Source: Salinivibrio kushneri (GTDB lineage Bacteria > Pseudomonadota > Gammaproteobacteria > Enterobacterales > Vibrionaceae). Taken from it: DNA of 64,000 bases. Under the pieces are notes generated by a model. The model had not been told where the DNA came from and did no database searches. It saw only the letters and a program-made list of their open reading frames with translations. The position numbers and the translations under genes are program-made. Shown piece by piece: positions 49,601 to 61,012 of the stretch (position 1 is its first letter; each line of letters opens with the position of its first letter). Location of the stretch: NCBI RefSeq assembly GCF_027286325.1, contig NZ_CP114588.1, positions 2,443,317 through 2,507,316 on the forward strand, in the 5' to 3' direction.

Positions 49601-51232
49601 TTATTTTGTCAGGCGGAAACGCTGCATGGTGCTTTGCAATGATTGCGCTAACTGACTCAGTTCGTTACAGGCTTGCGCAGTTTGATCGGCGCCACCCGCC
49701 ACTTCTTGGGCTGAATCGTTGATGCGCTCAATGTTGCGGCTTAGCTCATCCGCCACTGAGTCTTGCTCACCACAGGCGCTCGCAATCTGCATGCCCATAT
49801 CAGCAATATTTTCCACTGAGGTTTCAATACCACGCACCAATTGCTGTGCCTGATCGCCTTGCTCCACACATTGCTCGATGCTTTCACAGCTTTGGGTGGT
49901 GGCATTGCGAGCCTGGGTTGCAAACTGCTGCAGTTTCTCAATGATGGCGGTAATTTCACCGGTCGAGTCTTGCGTCCGACCCGCGAGAGTACGCACTTCA
50001 TCGGCGACCACCGCAAAGCCACGGCCCGACTCACCGGCGCGCGCTGCTTCAATCGCTGCGTTCAAGGCCAACAAGTTGGTTTGCTCGGCGATGTCACGAA
50101 TCACATCCACCACCATGTTGATTTGTTTCGACTGCTGATCCAATTCATTCACAGTATCGCCCGTTTGACGCATGTCCTCGGCGACTTTACGAATCGAGCC
50201 CACCATGCCGTCAATGTCTTGTGCGCCCATGCGAGACTGTTCACTCGCTTCATTGGCCGCGGTGGATGAGCTCTCGGTGTTTTGCGCCACATCCGCGACA
50301 GTGGCTTTCATCTGCGCCATCGCGGTGGCGACTTGCGATACCTCATGCTGCTGGTTTTGCATGCCGCTGGAGGTTTGGCTAGACACCGCACTCACTTCTT
50401 CTACCGCACTGCTCAATTGGGTTACCGCGGCAATCACTTCTTCAATCAAGCTACGCAAGCTATCTTGCATGGCGATACTCGAGTCGGCCAATTTACCCAT
50501 TTCATCATTACCAATCTGGCTACGATCCAACTGGTAAGTCAGGTCGCCCTTGGCAATCGCAGACGATTGCTCCATCACTAAGCGTAACGGATTAATAATC
50601 GCGCGGGTGAACACAACCGCAACCACAATCATAAAGGCGATTACCGCAAGCAGTACCCCGATAATGGTCATGCTTACCGTAGACACTTGATTCAGCATAG
50701 AAGTGCGGTTTGAGGTGATAAACCCTTGGGTCAGCTCAGACATTTCTTTAAGCGCTTTATCCAGCTGGCCAAAAGTACCAAACGAGCTCGACAGGATTTT
50801 TTGCGCCGCGGTCAGTTGTCCCGCTTCGACTCTGTCAGGAAAGGCACTGAGCTCTTGATTGTACTGGTCCCAGTGATTTTGAATACGAGTGAAAATGGCA
50901 CGCTCGTTATCGTACCAAAGGCTTTCTTCATAGGCATCGAGCGCGCGGCTATAATCGCGCTTCATGACATCGATTTCACCCAAGATTTCACGTCGTTCTG
51001 CCGGATCACTAAAGGTAAGCACCGCATACTGGTCTTGACGAATACGTATTATCTCTTCATTGAGTCGCTCGATCTCAAGCACCGCAGGCAGGGTATCGTC
51101 AGTAAAGTTCAGCATGTTATCGCGCATGCCACTGACTTGGGTATAAATGTAAAACCCAAAGATCACCACAGCGATACCAATCAGGGAAAAAGCCGCCGTA
51201 AACTTTTTACCAATAGATAGATTTTTCAACAT
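49601..51232 (-). CDS. Methyl-accepting chemotaxis protein
   Basis: 543-residue transmembrane receptor for CheA/CheW. Start [19 protein letters not shown]; the ORF opens at TTG seven codons earlier. Membrane segment 1 at about residues 13-33, a four-helix-bundle periplasmic sensor ([33 protein letters not shown]), segment 2 at about 188-210, HAMP, then the signalling tip [42 protein letters not shown]. The ligand is not predictable. No other chemotaxis genes are nearby. Confidence 0.95.
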   Translation of the reverse strand: MLKNLSIGKKFTAAFSLIGIAVVIFGFYIYTQVSGMRDNMLNFTDDTLPAVLEIERLNEEIIRIRQDQYAVLTFSDPAERREILGEIDVMKRDYSRALDAYEESLWYDNERAIFTRIQNHWDQYNQELSAFPDRVEAGQLTAAQKILSSSFGTFGQLDKALKEMSELTQGFITSNRTSMLNQVSTVSMTIIGVLLAVIAFMIVVAVVFTRAIINPLRLVMEQSSAIAKGDLTYQLDRSQIGNDEMGKLADSSIAMQDSLRSLIEEVIAAVTQLSSAVEEVSAVSSQTSSGMQNQQHEVSQVATAMAQMKATVADVAQNTESSSTAANEASEQSRMGAQDIDGMVGSIRKVAEDMRQTGDTVNELDQQSKQINMVVDVIRDIAEQTNLLALNAAIEAARAGESGRGFAVVADEVRTLAGRTQDSTGEITAIIEKLQQFATQARNATTQSCESIEQCVEQGDQAQQLVRGIETSVENIADMGMQIASACGEQDSVADELSRNIERINDSAQEVAGGADQTAQACNELSQLAQSLQSTMQRFRLTK

Positions 51233-51604
51233 GGAAAAGCGAGTCCTCAACAAATTAGTGATTAGCGTGTTAATGCCTAGACATCCATGTTGAGGCGGGC
51301 TTGCGTGTATCCCCTACACAGCCGGCGCGAATACTAGCACAAAAATTCACCAAAGTGTGACATAAAACTCATTATTCCCTGAAAAAGTATGTCATACACG
51401 CTGGTCAAATTCGCAGGCACAGGCGCATAAATTAGCGAATAATCGCTAAAAACCTCCAAGTCACAGCATAAACCCAGCCATATTGACTGATTTATTAAAA
51501 AGTAGATGAAAAAAACGCCAATGGCGAATTTATCGGCACGGGAGTTTAAAAAACAAACAAGAAGGGAAGCGTAGGCACGGTGACCCCGTGCCTGAAAAGA
51601 AGGA
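51233..51604. other. Intergenic region between chemoreceptor and ytfB
   Basis: About 370 AT-rich bases with no convincing gene. It should hold the chemoreceptor promoter. A GCCGATAA string on the minus strand (51530-51537) resembles a FliA -10 box but lacks a -35 at the right distance. The ytfB hairpin lies at its right end. Confidence 0.45.
51573..51593 (-). terminator. Hairpin after ytfB
   Basis: AGGCACGG and CCGTGCCT arms with a 5-base loop, 12 bases after the ytfB stop; T-rich sequence comes only further on, so efficiency is uncertain. Confidence 0.5.
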
Positions 51605-52213
51605 CTAGCGTTGGCGCGCAAAGCCACCATCCGATAAACGGAAATACAACACGGACTGACCTGCTTGCGTTTCCACTTGAAGAATGTCGAGCGCGCCACT
51701 GTCGGTGCGCTTAAAGCGAATCCATTGACCCGGCTGAATACGGCTAATGGGTTTTCCTTCCCCTTCGATATTGGCAATCGCGTAAAGGTCGGTCAGCGCC
51801 AAATCATTATCGCGAAACACCTTGGCAAGCGTATCCCCTTGCTCAATTTGGTGGCTGACCCACTCACTTTCTAGCGTGGAAGGTTGTGATGCCTCCGGTT
51901 TCGGGTTGTCTGTTGACGCGGCATTGCGTTTGGGTTGTGCCTGAGTATCAATCGCCACAGAACGCCGCTCCTGAGGCTGCACGGTCGTTTCAGTCGAGGA
52001 CGGTGTGGGCAGTAGGCTTAGTACTAATACCAAAGGGACCAACACCATTAATAATCGTTGGTGCAAGCGAGGAAGGCGGAGCCAAGCGCGGCGTACTGTG
52101 CGTACCCATGCCATGTCTTGCCATTGCCCTTTTCTATTGGATGAAGAAGCGAGCATTCGTCCCCATCTCACGCACCAATCTTTAAATTGTGTACGCATTG
52201 CTGTTAACTTCAT
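51605..52213 (-). CDS. ytfB: YtfB/OapA-type cell-envelope protein
   Basis: 202 residues from [13 protein letters not shown] (GGAG upstream; earlier in-frame starts are possible). Cytosolic basic N-terminus, one membrane helix ([16 protein letters not shown], about residues 54-69), a Pro/Ser-rich linker, and a C-terminal LysM-like/OapA domain ([39 protein letters not shown]). In E. coli YtfB binds glycans and is linked to cell division. Divergent from fklB, as in E. coli. Confidence 0.85.
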   Translation of the reverse strand: MKLTAMRTQFKDWCVRWGRMLASSSNRKGQWQDMAWVRTVRRAWLRLPRLHQRLLMVLVPLVLVLSLLPTPSSTETTVQPQERRSVAIDTQAQPKRNAASTDNPKPEASQPSTLESEWVSHQIEQGDTLAKVFRDNDLALTDLYAIANIEGEGKPISRIQPGQWIRFKRTDSGALDILQVETQAGQSVLYFRLSDGGFARQR

Positions 52214-52338
52214 TGCCACTCCGCGCATGTTTTGTTGTTTTGTCCTCATCTTGGACGCCTTATTGGCACAAAAGTTTACCCACGAAACCATCACCTGTTA
52301 TCCTTTCACACTTTATTGACGCAAAAAAGAGAGACGTT

Positions 52339-52959
52339 ATGTCTGACGTACAACTGGAAACTGTCGAGCAAAAAGCAAGCTATGGTATCGGCCTACAAAT
52401 GGGTCAACAGCTTGCAGGTAGCGGCCTAGAAGGCTTGCATGTTGATGCGATTGCAAAAGGCATCAGCACCGCGCTCGCTGGCGAAATGCCAGAAATTGAA
52501 ATTGACGACATCAATAACGCACTGCGTGAGCTTCACACAAAAGCAGAAGAAGTTCGTCAAGAGGCTGCAAAAGCACAAGCAGCAGAGGGCGACGCTTTTC
52601 TCGCAGACAATGCCAAGCGTGAAGAAGTGACTGTGACAGATTCAGGTTTGCAGTACGAAGTACTGGTACAAGGTGACGGTGACATCCCAACCAGCGACAA
52701 GCAGGTGCGTGTTCACTATCATGGTCAATTGATTGACGGCAGTGTATTTGATAGCTCAGTCACGCGTGGTGAGCCGGTTGAATTCCCTGTGACTGGCGTG
52801 ATTAAAGGTTGGATTGAGGCCCTGCAAATGATGCCGGTTGGCTCTAAGTGGAAGCTCTATGTACCCCAAGACCTTGCCTACGGCGAGCGTGGCGCGGGTG
52901 CAGCCATTCCTCCGTTTGCCGCCCTTGTCTTTGAAGTTGAGCTACTCGACATTCTATAA
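52339..52959 (+). CDS. fklB: FKBP-type peptidyl-prolyl isomerase FklB
   Basis: 206 residues from [22 protein letters not shown], exactly the E. coli length. N-terminal dimerisation helices, then a C-terminal FKBP domain ([71 protein letters not shown]). No signal peptide, so probably cytoplasmic. AGAGAG precedes ATG. Confidence 0.95.
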   Translation: MSDVQLETVEQKASYGIGLQMGQQLAGSGLEGLHVDAIAKGISTALAGEMPEIEIDDINNALRELHTKAEEVRQEAAKAQAAEGDAFLADNAKREEVTVTDSGLQYEVLVQGDGDIPTSDKQVRVHYHGQLIDGSVFDSSVTRGEPVEFPVTGVIKGWIEALQMMPVGSKWKLYVPQDLAYGERGAGAAIPPFAALVFEVELLDIL

Positions 52960-52993
52960 GCGTCTGCCCCATTTCAAATCGGGTCAGGAAGCA

Positions 52994-53021
52994 AAAAAGC
53001 GATGCCGAGGCATCGCTTTTT
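52994..53021. terminator. Bidirectional terminator between fklB and the racemase gene
   Basis: AAAAAGCGATGCC and GGCATCGCTTTTT around GAG, A-rich on one side and T-rich on the other. Confidence 0.85.
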
Positions 53022-53037
53022 GTCTTTTAATCCGGCG

Positions 53038-54273
53038 TTATTGCACGTATTCACGTGGGTTCACCGCGCCCCACCAGCTATAGATTTCGGGGAAGATCAC
53101 ATCCGCATTGGTCTCATACTCCACCGCGCCAATGGTTTGCTCCCCTTGCTGACCGAATAGCACCACTTCGTCATTAGGCGCCACTTGATCAGCAATATCA
53201 GTAATATCAACCATAATGGTGTTCATAGAGGCCACCCCGACGACAGGCACCCGATGGCCCTGAATAAGCACATCGGCATCATTACCCATTTTACGTGGGA
53301 AGCCATCCGAATAGCCGACAGGTAGGTTAGCCAAGATAGAGTCACGCTCTAAAGTATAGGTGCTGTCATAACCGACCGTGCTACCAGCAGGCAAATGATG
53401 CACCGAGGCCACCTTGGTCTTAAAGCTCATGATGGGCGGAAACTCTCGGTTTGTAGGCTGATCACCATACAGGGCACCGCCAGGGCGAACCATATCAAAA
53501 TGCCCCTCCGGCACGTTTAAGGTGACAAACGAGTTCGCCGCATGCAGCAAAACCTCTTCACGCTTCAAACCCGCCTGTTCAATCAACCATTCGCTGTTGG
53601 CTTTAAATTGCCCTAGCTTGCTGCGGACATAGTCTTCTTGATAGTTTGGGAAATGCGTCATGATGCCAACCACGTCAAAACGCGCGTCAGTGGCAATATC
53701 CATAGCGACTTGTTTACCAGACTCCTCGTTCATCTCGATGCCATTCCGTCCCATGCCACCGGCATTAAACGCCATATGAACGGGAATGGTCATATCGTGT
53801 TTGTCGGCAAGTTGGCGCATTTGCTCAGCTTGCTCCGCTGAACCGACAAGCTCTTGAATGTTAAGCGCTAAGCCACTTTCCATTTCTTGTAAGGTTGCCG
53901 TGCGCACACGCATGATTTCTCCGGTAAAGCCGCCTTCCCGAATGGTACGCGCCTCTTCGTTGCTGGCAATGCCAATGCAGTCAATGCCGCTGGCAATCAC
54001 AGTCGGCAGTAGGCCTGCAATGCCGTTACCGTAAGCGTCGGCTTTCATCACCGCACAAATCTTGGTGCCTTCACTGACTTGCTGCTGAACACGCTGAATA
54101 TTGTCGCCAAAGGTGGAGGTGCTCACTTCTAGCCAGCCGTTGCCATGTCCCATATAACGGTTGCCCGTATCCGGTGTTGACGGTGCTGGTGAAGAGTAGT
54201 CGATGACGGCAGGTGCCCCGAGGGCAACAACACCGGCGACGGCAAGCGCCACTAAAGAGAATTTTTTGTTCAT
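53038..54273 (-). CDS. Periplasmic broad-specificity amino-acid racemase (Alr/Bsr type)
   Basis: PLP enzyme of the alanine-racemase fold with a signal peptide ([23 protein letters not shown]), so it acts in the periplasm. 411 residues. PLP lysine in [12 protein letters not shown], catalytic Tyr in [12 protein letters not shown], and [10 protein letters not shown]. It resembles BsrV of V. cholerae, which makes non-canonical D-amino acids that modify peptidoglycan in stationary phase. True Alr would be cytosolic and shorter, so the Bsr assignment is favoured. Single gene between terminators. Confidence 0.88.
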   Translation of the reverse strand: MNKKFSLVALAVAGVVALGAPAVIDYSSPAPSTPDTGNRYMGHGNGWLEVSTSTFGDNIQRVQQQVSEGTKICAVMKADAYGNGIAGLLPTVIASGIDCIGIASNEEARTIREGGFTGEIMRVRTATLQEMESGLALNIQELVGSAEQAEQMRQLADKHDMTIPVHMAFNAGGMGRNGIEMNEESGKQVAMDIATDARFDVVGIMTHFPNYQEDYVRSKLGQFKANSEWLIEQAGLKREEVLLHAANSFVTLNVPEGHFDMVRPGGALYGDQPTNREFPPIMSFKTKVASVHHLPAGSTVGYDSTYTLERDSILANLPVGYSDGFPRKMGNDADVLIQGHRVPVVGVASMNTIMVDITDIADQVAPNDEVVLFGQQGEQTIGAVEYETNADVIFPEIYSWWGAVNPREYVQ

Positions 54274-54439
54274 AAGCTTCACTGTTGGTCACATAAATGG
54301 AGCATCCGTGACGTGTTGAAATAAAAGCTTGGCGCTTCTATTTGTGCCTCCTGGCATTGCGCGCTGTTTATATCACAGAACACTTCACGGCTGACGAGTC
54401 ACTCAATAAAAAAGATAGACAAGTTCCGCGTGTTTGAAC

Positions 54440-54467
54440 AAAAAAACGCCACCTCACGGTGGCGTTT
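54440..54467 (-). terminator. Intrinsic terminator of cysJIH
   Basis: On the minus strand AAACGCCACC and GGTGGCGTTT, 10 pairs around GTGA, followed by a T-tract of seven. Confidence 0.85.
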
Positions 54468-54501
54468 GAGAGAAGCCTGGTTGCAGACAGGACTCAACGA
54501 G

Positions 54502-55281
54502 CTAGATGCCAGCCCCATCGTTCAGATCGTCTTCGTGTAATCCACACTCGCGTTTTAAACCAAAAAAGCGCGTTTGTTCATCACGCATTCCTGGCTCCAA
54601 GCGCTGGGTAGTATGCACATCGCCCACCGACACATACCCTTGTTCGCGCAAAGGATGATTCGGCAAGTCATGCTCGCGCAGATAATCGTCCACCGCTTGG
54701 TTAGACCAATCAATCACCGGCAAGAACTTAAACACCCCATTCTGGACACTGAGTATCGGCAAATTGGCACGAGAGTCTGACTGCCCCCGGCGTAATCCCG
54801 AGAACCAGGTGCCGGCGTTTAGCTCTCGCAACGCGCGCTTCATCGGCTCAACTTTGTTGATTTGATTGTATTGGGTGATCCCCTCCACACCTTGCTCCCA
54901 CAGTTGGCCATAGCGTGCCTCCTGCCAAGCGGGGCTGAGTGCAGCGCGATACACCCGTAAGTCCAAATCTAGCCGCGTGGTTAAGGTATCGATAAACCGA
55001 TAAGTTTCAGCGAACAAGTAACCTGTGTCGGTTAAAATTACCGGAATATCTGATTTTACTTGGCTGACCAAATGCAGCATCAATGCCGCTTGCACCCCAA
55101 AGCTCGATGAGAGGACAAATTGCCCCTCAAGGTGCTCTAACGCCCAGGCGACACGCTCAGGTGCAGAAAGTGTTTCCAAGGTGGCATTGACCTCCGCCAA
55201 TGCCAACGCTCGCTGGCTTTTATTCATCGCGGCAATGTCAGCTAAGGCTAACGTCGCGTTGGGTTGAATGGCTTCAGGCAT
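54502..55281 (-). CDS. cysH: Phosphoadenylyl-sulfate reductase CysH
   Basis: Reduces PAPS to sulfite with thioredoxin. 259 residues from [21 protein letters not shown] (AGAGGG upstream). PAPS-binding [17 protein letters not shown] and [29 protein letters not shown], and the C-terminal catalytic KRECGLHED. It lacks the extra CC pairs of iron-sulfur APS reductases, consistent with a PAPS enzyme and with cysC in the window. The start overlaps cysI by 8 bases. Confidence 0.96.
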   Translation of the reverse strand: MPEAIQPNATLALADIAAMNKSQRALALAEVNATLETLSAPERVAWALEHLEGQFVLSSSFGVQAALMLHLVSQVKSDIPVILTDTGYLFAETYRFIDTLTTRLDLDLRVYRAALSPAWQEARYGQLWEQGVEGITQYNQINKVEPMKRALRELNAGTWFSGLRRGQSDSRANLPILSVQNGVFKFLPVIDWSNQAVDDYLREHDLPNHPLREQGYVSVGDVHTTQRLEPGMRDEQTRFFGLKRECGLHEDDLNDGAGI

Positions 55282-56989
55282 AAAAGTCCCTCTTAGATAC
55301 ATGCACGGGCGCAACCACCTCGCCACGGATCAAGAAATCACCAAAGTGCTCGCCCGGTTCGCGCTCTGTCGCCCAGCGACCAATCAGCTGATCCAACTCC
55401 TCAAGGATTTGGCGATCGGTGATATTTTCTTTATACATTTTGGGGATCCGTGTTCCCTCCCAATTTCCACCTAAGTGCAGGTTGTAACGCCCGGGCGCTT
55501 TACCCACCAAGCCGACCTCAGCCAGCATTGCGCGACCACAGCCGTTCGGGCAACCTGTCACACGCAGTACAATCGGATCATCTTGCACTTGATGCTTTTG
55601 CTGAATTTTCTCCACTTCCGTGACAAAGTCCGGCAAGAAGCGTTCGGCTTCTGCCATCGCCAGTGGACACGTTGGGAAGGCCACACACGCCATCGAGTTA
55701 GTACGCTGAACACTGTGTTCATCGTCAATTAACCGATAACGACGCGCTAACGCCTCAATCTCGTCTTTTTGCGCTTCTGGGATCCCAGCAATGATCAAGT
55801 TTTGGTTGGCGGTCATACGGAAATCGCCTTGGTGTACCTTGGCGATCTCTGCCATGCCGGTTTTGAGCGGTTTTTCTGGTGTATCACGCAAACGGCCATT
55901 TTCGATAAACAGGGCGAGGTGGTATTTACCGTCAATGCCTTTGGTCCAGCCTAAGCGATCGCCGCGTCCGGTAAAGGTATAAGGCCGGCTTGGTGCAAAG
56001 GTCACACCAGCACGCTTTTCGACTTCCGCTTTGAATACATCTGCGCCAACGCGATCAAGGGTATACTTGGTCTTCGCATTCTTACGGTTCGAACGGTTTC
56101 CCCAATCACGCTGGGTGGTGACCACCGCCTCAGCAATCTGCAACGTATGTTCTAGCGGAATAAAGCCAAAGTCATCGGCACGACGCGGGTAGGTGTTGGT
56201 GTCACCATGGGTCATCGCCAGCCCGCCACCGACGAGGACGTTGAAGCCAATCAGCTGTCCGTTTTCCGCAATCGCGACAAAGTTAAGATCGTTCGCGTGC
56301 ACATCCACATCGTTTTGTGGTGGGATCACCACCGTGGTCTTGAACTTACGCGGCAGATAACGCTCGCCCAAAATCGGCTCTTTATCTTGGCTGCCTTCGA
56401 CTTTTTCACCGTCGAGCCAAATCTCTGCGTAAGCGCGCGTTTTAGGGAGTAAGTGTTCGCTGATGCGCTTTGCCCAGTCATAGGCTTGCTGATGGAGCTC
56501 TGACTCCACCGGGTTGGAGGTACACAATACGTTGCGATTGACATCCCCGGCGGTGGCAATCGAGTCAATGCCATATTCATTCAAGGTCTGGTGCATAAGC
56601 TTGATGTTCGGCTTAAGGACACCATGAAACTGAAAGGTTTGTCGGGTCGTCAGGCGAATACTGCCATAGAGCGAGCTCTCTCGCGCAAACTTATCAATCG
56701 CTAGCCATTGCTGGGGCGTAATGATCCCGCCCGGCATCCGCGCACGCAGCATCACGTTGTGTAGCGGCTCGAGTTTTTGTTTTTGCCGCTCAGCACGAAT
56801 ATCGCGATCGTCTTGCTGATACATGCCGTGAAAACGGATCAGCTGGAAGTTATCATCGGTAAAACCACCCGTGATAGGATCCTGTAAGTCGTGATCAATG
56901 GTACCACGCAAGTAATCACTGTCTTTTTTAAGCCGTTCATTATCAGCCAGTGGGCCCAGTGTATCGCCCTCAAATTTCTGTTCACTCAT
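55274..56989 (-). CDS. cysI: Sulfite reductase hemoprotein subunit CysI
   Basis: Six-electron reduction of sulfite to sulfide using siroheme and a 4Fe-4S cluster. 571 residues. Cluster ligands lie in [18 protein letters not shown] and [15 protein letters not shown] (the C-X5-C and C-X3-C pairs). Substrate-binding arginines appear in [15 protein letters not shown]. Its ATG overlaps the cysJ stop by one base, and its end overlaps cysH. Confidence 0.97.
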   Translation of the reverse strand: MSEQKFEGDTLGPLADNERLKKDSDYLRGTIDHDLQDPITGGFTDDNFQLIRFHGMYQQDDRDIRAERQKQKLEPLHNVMLRARMPGGIITPQQWLAIDKFARESSLYGSIRLTTRQTFQFHGVLKPNIKLMHQTLNEYGIDSIATAGDVNRNVLCTSNPVESELHQQAYDWAKRISEHLLPKTRAYAEIWLDGEKVEGSQDKEPILGERYLPRKFKTTVVIPPQNDVDVHANDLNFVAIAENGQLIGFNVLVGGGLAMTHGDTNTYPRRADDFGFIPLEHTLQIAEAVVTTQRDWGNRSNRKNAKTKYTLDRVGADVFKAEVEKRAGVTFAPSRPYTFTGRGDRLGWTKGIDGKYHLALFIENGRLRDTPEKPLKTGMAEIAKVHQGDFRMTANQNLIIAGIPEAQKDEIEALARRYRLIDDEHSVQRTNSMACVAFPTCPLAMAEAERFLPDFVTEVEKIQQKHQVQDDPIVLRVTGCPNGCGRAMLAEVGLVGKAPGRYNLHLGGNWEGTRIPKMYKENITDRQILEELDQLIGRWATEREPGEHFGDFLIRGEVVAPVHVSKRDFYA

Positions 56990-58797
56990 TAGTACACATC
57001 CCTTTGATAGCGCTTATCTTTGCGCAATTCATTAATAAAGGTTTCCGCTTGCTCACGGCTTTGTTGACCCTGTGTCTGGGCAATCTCAATTAACGCTTCA
57101 TGGACATCTTTCGCCATTTGATTGGCATCACCACACACATAGATGTACGCGCCATTTGATAGCCATTGCCATACCGCCTCAGCACGCGCGAGCAACCGAT
57201 GCTGGACATACACTTTCTCAGCCTGATCGCGGCTAAAGGCCACATCCATCCGCGTCAACAGGCCAGATTTAAGGTATTGCTGCCATTCAACCTGATAGAG
57301 GAAATCGTCAGTAAAGGTGCGATCGCCAAAGAACAACCAGTTATCGCCTTTCGCCTCGCGCTGCTCTCGCTCTTGCAAGAAGGCGCGAAACGGCGCAATG
57401 CCGGTGCCTGGGCCTATCATGATGATGGGGGTGTCATCACTGGCTGGCAGTTTGAAGTTATCGTTGTGCTCAATAAACACTTTGACCGTCTCGGCCGCGT
57501 CAGCGCGGTGGGCGAGAAAGCTCGATGCACCGCCTTGGCGTGACTCTCCACTCTCATGCTGATACTCCACCAGCCCCACGGTGAGGTGCACTTCATCTTC
57601 CACTTCCGCTTGGCTAGAGGCGATCGAGTACAAACGCGGAGTCAGTCGGCGCAATATCGATTGAAATTGCTCGACATTCAGGCTGACGTCCGCCAGAGCC
57701 AAGACATCGATCAGCTGGGTGCGATTCGCGAACTCGCGCAAGGCGGCTTTGTCTTCGGTCAATGCGGTGAGTGTGTCGCTCTCAGATAACGCAGCCAACG
57801 CTGTGATCTGCTGCGGGTTAGAAGCAGTGATCTCATAGTGGGAAATTAACGCGTCTCGCAGCGAGAGGTTGTCACCATCGATATCGACGCTTTCATCGCC
57901 ACGCAGGCCCACCTTGGCGACGAGCTTGTCCACCAGTTCGGGATCATTTTGGTACCATACGCCCAACGCATCGCCTGGCTGATATTCCATGCCGGACTCA
58001 TCAAGATCGAATTCAATATGGTAAACCGCTTTATCTGAGCCTCGTCCGGTAATACGCTGACAAGTGAGTAGCTCAGCCGTATAAGGAGACTGTTTGGTGT
58101 ATTTTGCTTGCGCGGTGGCTTGATGGAGAGGCACTACCTGCGCATCGCCACTGGCCTTAAATTGTTGCTTGACCTCGGCTAAGGTTTGCTCTCGCCAAGC
58201 ACTGGCCGTCGCTTCATAATCCACGTCGCAATCAAGACGAGCAACCATCGGCTTGGCACCAAGCTTTTGCAAGAAGGCATCAAAGTCTTTCCCCGTCTGG
58301 CAGAAGTACTCATAGCTCGAATCCCCTAAGCTCAAAACGGCATAATGAAGATGATCAAGTTTGGGCGCTTTCTTTGATTGCAAAAATTCATGCAGCTCAA
58401 TGGCGTTGTCGGGCGGCTCGCCCTCCCCATTAGTAGAGGCGACGATCACAAGATGGGTTTCTTTGCCCAGTTGCTTGCCTTTGTAGTTATCTGCCGCAAC
58501 CAATTTAGCTGGGATCCCAGCCGCTTCCGCTTCCTGATGCAGCGCCTCCGCCACGCCTTTAGCATTGCCGGTTTGTGACGCATACAAAATGGTCAGAGTA
58601 TGGTTGGGGGCAGAACTGGCTTGTGGCATAGCATTGGGGGCCGCCGCTTCACCAGCAGGTGTTTGGCTTAACCCCCAAAAATAACCACTGATCCAGGCCA
58701 GTTGCTGCGGTGACAACTCCGCCACTGCTTGTTGCAACTGGCCTATCTGCTGATCATTGAGCGGGCTGGTTAACCCGGAGAGATCCTTGAGTAACAT
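56989..58797 (-). CDS. cysJ: Sulfite reductase flavoprotein subunit CysJ
   Basis: Passes electrons from NADPH through FAD and FMN to CysI. 602 residues from [17 protein letters not shown] (AAGGA 11 bases upstream). Flavodoxin domain ([49 protein letters not shown]), FAD domain ([21 protein letters not shown]) and NADPH domain ([35 protein letters not shown]). First gene of cysJIH; AT-rich sequence upstream suits CysB control. Confidence 0.97.
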   Translation of the reverse strand: MLLKDLSGLTSPLNDQQIGQLQQAVAELSPQQLAWISGYFWGLSQTPAGEAAAPNAMPQASSAPNHTLTILYASQTGNAKGVAEALHQEAEAAGIPAKLVAADNYKGKQLGKETHLVIVASTNGEGEPPDNAIELHEFLQSKKAPKLDHLHYAVLSLGDSSYEYFCQTGKDFDAFLQKLGAKPMVARLDCDVDYEATASAWREQTLAEVKQQFKASGDAQVVPLHQATAQAKYTKQSPYTAELLTCQRITGRGSDKAVYHIEFDLDESGMEYQPGDALGVWYQNDPELVDKLVAKVGLRGDESVDIDGDNLSLRDALISHYEITASNPQQITALAALSESDTLTALTEDKAALREFANRTQLIDVLALADVSLNVEQFQSILRRLTPRLYSIASSQAEVEDEVHLTVGLVEYQHESGESRQGGASSFLAHRADAAETVKVFIEHNDNFKLPASDDTPIIMIGPGTGIAPFRAFLQEREQREAKGDNWLFFGDRTFTDDFLYQVEWQQYLKSGLLTRMDVAFSRDQAEKVYVQHRLLARAEAVWQWLSNGAYIYVCGDANQMAKDVHEALIEIAQTQGQQSREQAETFINELRKDKRYQRDVY

Positions 58798-58937
58798 GGT
58801 GACGACATTCCTTGCTAACATTGCGTGAATGCTAGCGTACCCTCACCAATTAATAACAATAAAGAATAGATACGAATGTTTTATAACTTTTTGTAAGATA
58901 GGATGGGAGAAAGCGTGTTTTGAGGCGGGTAACGCGA

Positions 58938-59165
58938 TTAATCGGCAATACGTACTTGCTGAAAACCAATCTCAAGCGCGTTCAAGGTTGCTTGGTCAAT
59001 ATCGGTAAAGCATTGTTCAATCCCTTCAGCATTAGTAAGGGCCATTAAACCACCACCGGTGTGGCGACACTCCACCACCCACCCCTCGCTATCTAACGAA
59101 GGCTCAACGACCGCCTCAATCAAAAGCTGTTGGCGGTATAAAGCACGTAGCTGTTCGGCTGTCAT
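58938..59165 (-). CDS. Conserved-looking 75-residue protein, function unknown
   Basis: 75 residues from MTAEQLRALYRQQLLIEAVVEPS; a GTG nine codons earlier is the alternative. Acidic, soluble, with a beta-strand pattern (GWVVECRHTGGGLMALTNAEG) and a C-terminal helix. No family recognised. Same strand as the aldehyde dehydrogenase upstream, with a hairpin between them, and upstream of cysJIH with a 140-base gap. Codon use resembles its neighbours, so it is probably a real gene. Confidence 0.6.
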   Translation of the reverse strand: MTAEQLRALYRQQLLIEAVVEPSLDSEGWVVECRHTGGGLMALTNAEGIEQCFTDIDQATLNALEIGFQQVRIAD

Positions 59166-59244
59166 GATGCTTTGCCCACTGAATTGGATCACTTATTGAG
59201 TTTAGTCTCAGATAAGCAAAGCTGCCATGCGGGACGTTTGAGGC

Positions 59245-59270
59245 CAGAGGCGATGTTGTTACCGCCTCTG
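59245..59270 (-). terminator. Hairpin after the aldehyde dehydrogenase gene
   Basis: CAGAGGCG and CGCCTCTG arms with a 10-base loop, 18 bases past the stop. No T-tract follows, so it is weak as an intrinsic terminator. Confidence 0.45.
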
Positions 59271-59287
59271 CTTTGAGGGTGCCTCTA

Positions 59288-60796
59288 TTAAAAGAAGCCT
59301 AAAGGATCAATGTCGTAGCTAACGAGTAAGTTCTTCGTTTGTTGATAGTGACCCAGCATCATTTTGTGCGTCTCTCGCCCGATCCCTGATTTTTTGTAGC
59401 CACCAAACGCCGCGTGTGCAGGATAAAGGTGATAGCAGTTTGTCCAGACACGACCTGCTTCAATCGCACGTCCAACACGATAGGCGCGGTTCATATCGCG
59501 GGTCCAAAGCCCTGCGCCCAACCCGTACTCGGTGTGGTTGGCAATCTCTAGCGCTTCCGCCTCATCTTTAAAGGTGGTCACCCCAATCACCGGCCCAAAG
59601 ATCTCTTCTTGGAAAACCCGCATATTGTTATGGCCTTTCAGTAAGGTCGGCTGCACATAATAGCCGCCGCCCAAATCCTGGTGGCTTCCGCCAATTAAGA
59701 CCTTCGCCCCCTCTTCTTGTCCGACCTTCAAATAACTCATGATCTTATCAAACTGCTCATCTGACGCTTGCGCGCCCACTTGGGTCTCGGTGTCGAGCGG
59801 GTTACCCTGTTTTATCGTGCCTGCGCGCTCAATCACGCGGGCGATAAAGTCGTCGTAGATGCTTTCCTGGATCAGCGCGCGCGACGGACAGGTGCACACC
59901 TCGCCTTGGTTGAAAAAGCCAAGCAACAGGCCTTCTACCGCTTTGTTGATATATGCTTCTTCTTGCTGCATCACATCTTCAAAATAGATGTTGGGGGATT
60001 TGCCACCCAGCTCAACGGTTGAAGGAATGAGGTTTTCTGCCGCGCAGCGTAGAATGTGATGACCCACAGGCGTGGAGCCTGTGAACGCCAGTTTGGCAAT
60101 CCGAGGGGACGTCGCAAGCGCTTGGCCCGCCTCTGCGCCATAACCATTGACCACATTAACCACACCAGCAGGCAGCAGATCGCCAATCAACTCCATCAAT
60201 AGCAAGATGGTCGTCGGGGTTTGCTCCGCCGGCTTGAGTACTACGCAGTTGCCCGCCGCCAAGGCCGGCGCGAGCTTCCACGATGCCATCAGCAAAGGGA
60301 AATTCCACGGAATGATCTGCCCCACAACACCTAAAGGCTCGTAAATATGATAAGCCACCGTGCCGGTATCAAGCTCCGCCGCCGTGCCTTCTTGGGCGCG
60401 AATACAACCGGCAAAATAACGAAAGTGATCAGCGCAAAGAGGAATGTCCGCCGCCAGAGTTTCACGCACCGCTTTACCGTTTTCCCAGGTTTCCGCCACC
60501 GCAAGCATTTCAAGGTTCGCTTCAATCCGATCAGCTATTTTTAACAAAATATTGGCCCGATCAGTGACCGAGGTTTTGCCCCATGCGTCTTTAGCACCAT
60601 GCGCTGCATCTAATGCCAAATCCACATCGTCGCTACTTGATCGCGGCACTTCAGCAAGGGTTTCGCCGGTACACGGTGACGTATTGGCAAAATACTGCCC
60701 TTTCACCGGCGGCACCCATTCACCACCAATAAAGTTTTGATAACGCGACTTAAAACTTACCACTGACCCATCTGTTCCTGGTTTTGCGTAGATCAT
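59288..60796 (-). CDS. NAD(P)-dependent aldehyde dehydrogenase (AldB/ExaC-like)
   Basis: 502-residue oxidoreductase of the acetaldehyde dehydrogenase II group. N-terminus [27 protein letters not shown] is typical. Cofactor motif [11 protein letters not shown], active-site Glu in [12 protein letters not shown], catalytic Cys in [16 protein letters not shown]. Likely oxidises acetaldehyde or other short aldehydes. AAGGAAAG precedes ATG. In other bacteria this class is often sigma-54 controlled, but I saw no such promoter here. Confidence 0.93.
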   Translation of the reverse strand: MIYAKPGTDGSVVSFKSRYQNFIGGEWVPPVKGQYFANTSPCTGETLAEVPRSSSDDVDLALDAAHGAKDAWGKTSVTDRANILLKIADRIEANLEMLAVAETWENGKAVRETLAADIPLCADHFRYFAGCIRAQEGTAAELDTGTVAYHIYEPLGVVGQIIPWNFPLLMASWKLAPALAAGNCVVLKPAEQTPTTILLLMELIGDLLPAGVVNVVNGYGAEAGQALATSPRIAKLAFTGSTPVGHHILRCAAENLIPSTVELGGKSPNIYFEDVMQQEEAYINKAVEGLLLGFFNQGEVCTCPSRALIQESIYDDFIARVIERAGTIKQGNPLDTETQVGAQASDEQFDKIMSYLKVGQEEGAKVLIGGSHQDLGGGYYVQPTLLKGHNNMRVFQEEIFGPVIGVTTFKDEAEALEIANHTEYGLGAGLWTRDMNRAYRVGRAIEAGRVWTNCYHLYPAHAAFGGYKKSGIGRETHKMMLGHYQQTKNLLVSYDIDPLGFF

Positions 60797-60961
60797 ACTC
60801 TTTCCTTATTCCATGTTTGAGTGGGTGGCGGAGTACGCACAGCTCTCTCCTTGCCGTTATTGCCCAAAAAGCGTGGCAGAGATTTTATTGGCTGGGTATT
60901 AGGCGAAAGTCGCAGTGAGACATGGGCAACAGAAGCGAATAGGCAGAATCTTCAGGTATAA

Positions 60962-60987
60962 AAAAACCGCGCATGTGCGCGGTTTTT
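60962..60987. terminator. Terminator of the outer-membrane protein gene
   Basis: AAAAACCGCGC and GCGCGGTTTTT around ATGT form a symmetrical hairpin with T-tract on either strand; in position to end the gene at 61013. Confidence 0.85.
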
Positions 60988-61012
60988 ACTCATAGCCTTG
61001 ACGCTCAACCGA

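Noticed and set aside
51530..51537. GCCGATAA on the minus strand as a FliA promoter for the chemoreceptor
   Set aside because: No TAAA -35 at 15 bases and it lies about 300 bases from the start.
54289..54357. 22-codon frame and an AGGAGG string upstream of the racemase
   Set aside because: The AGGAGG lies inside the frame rather than before its ATG, and no start follows it at proper distance; probably chance.
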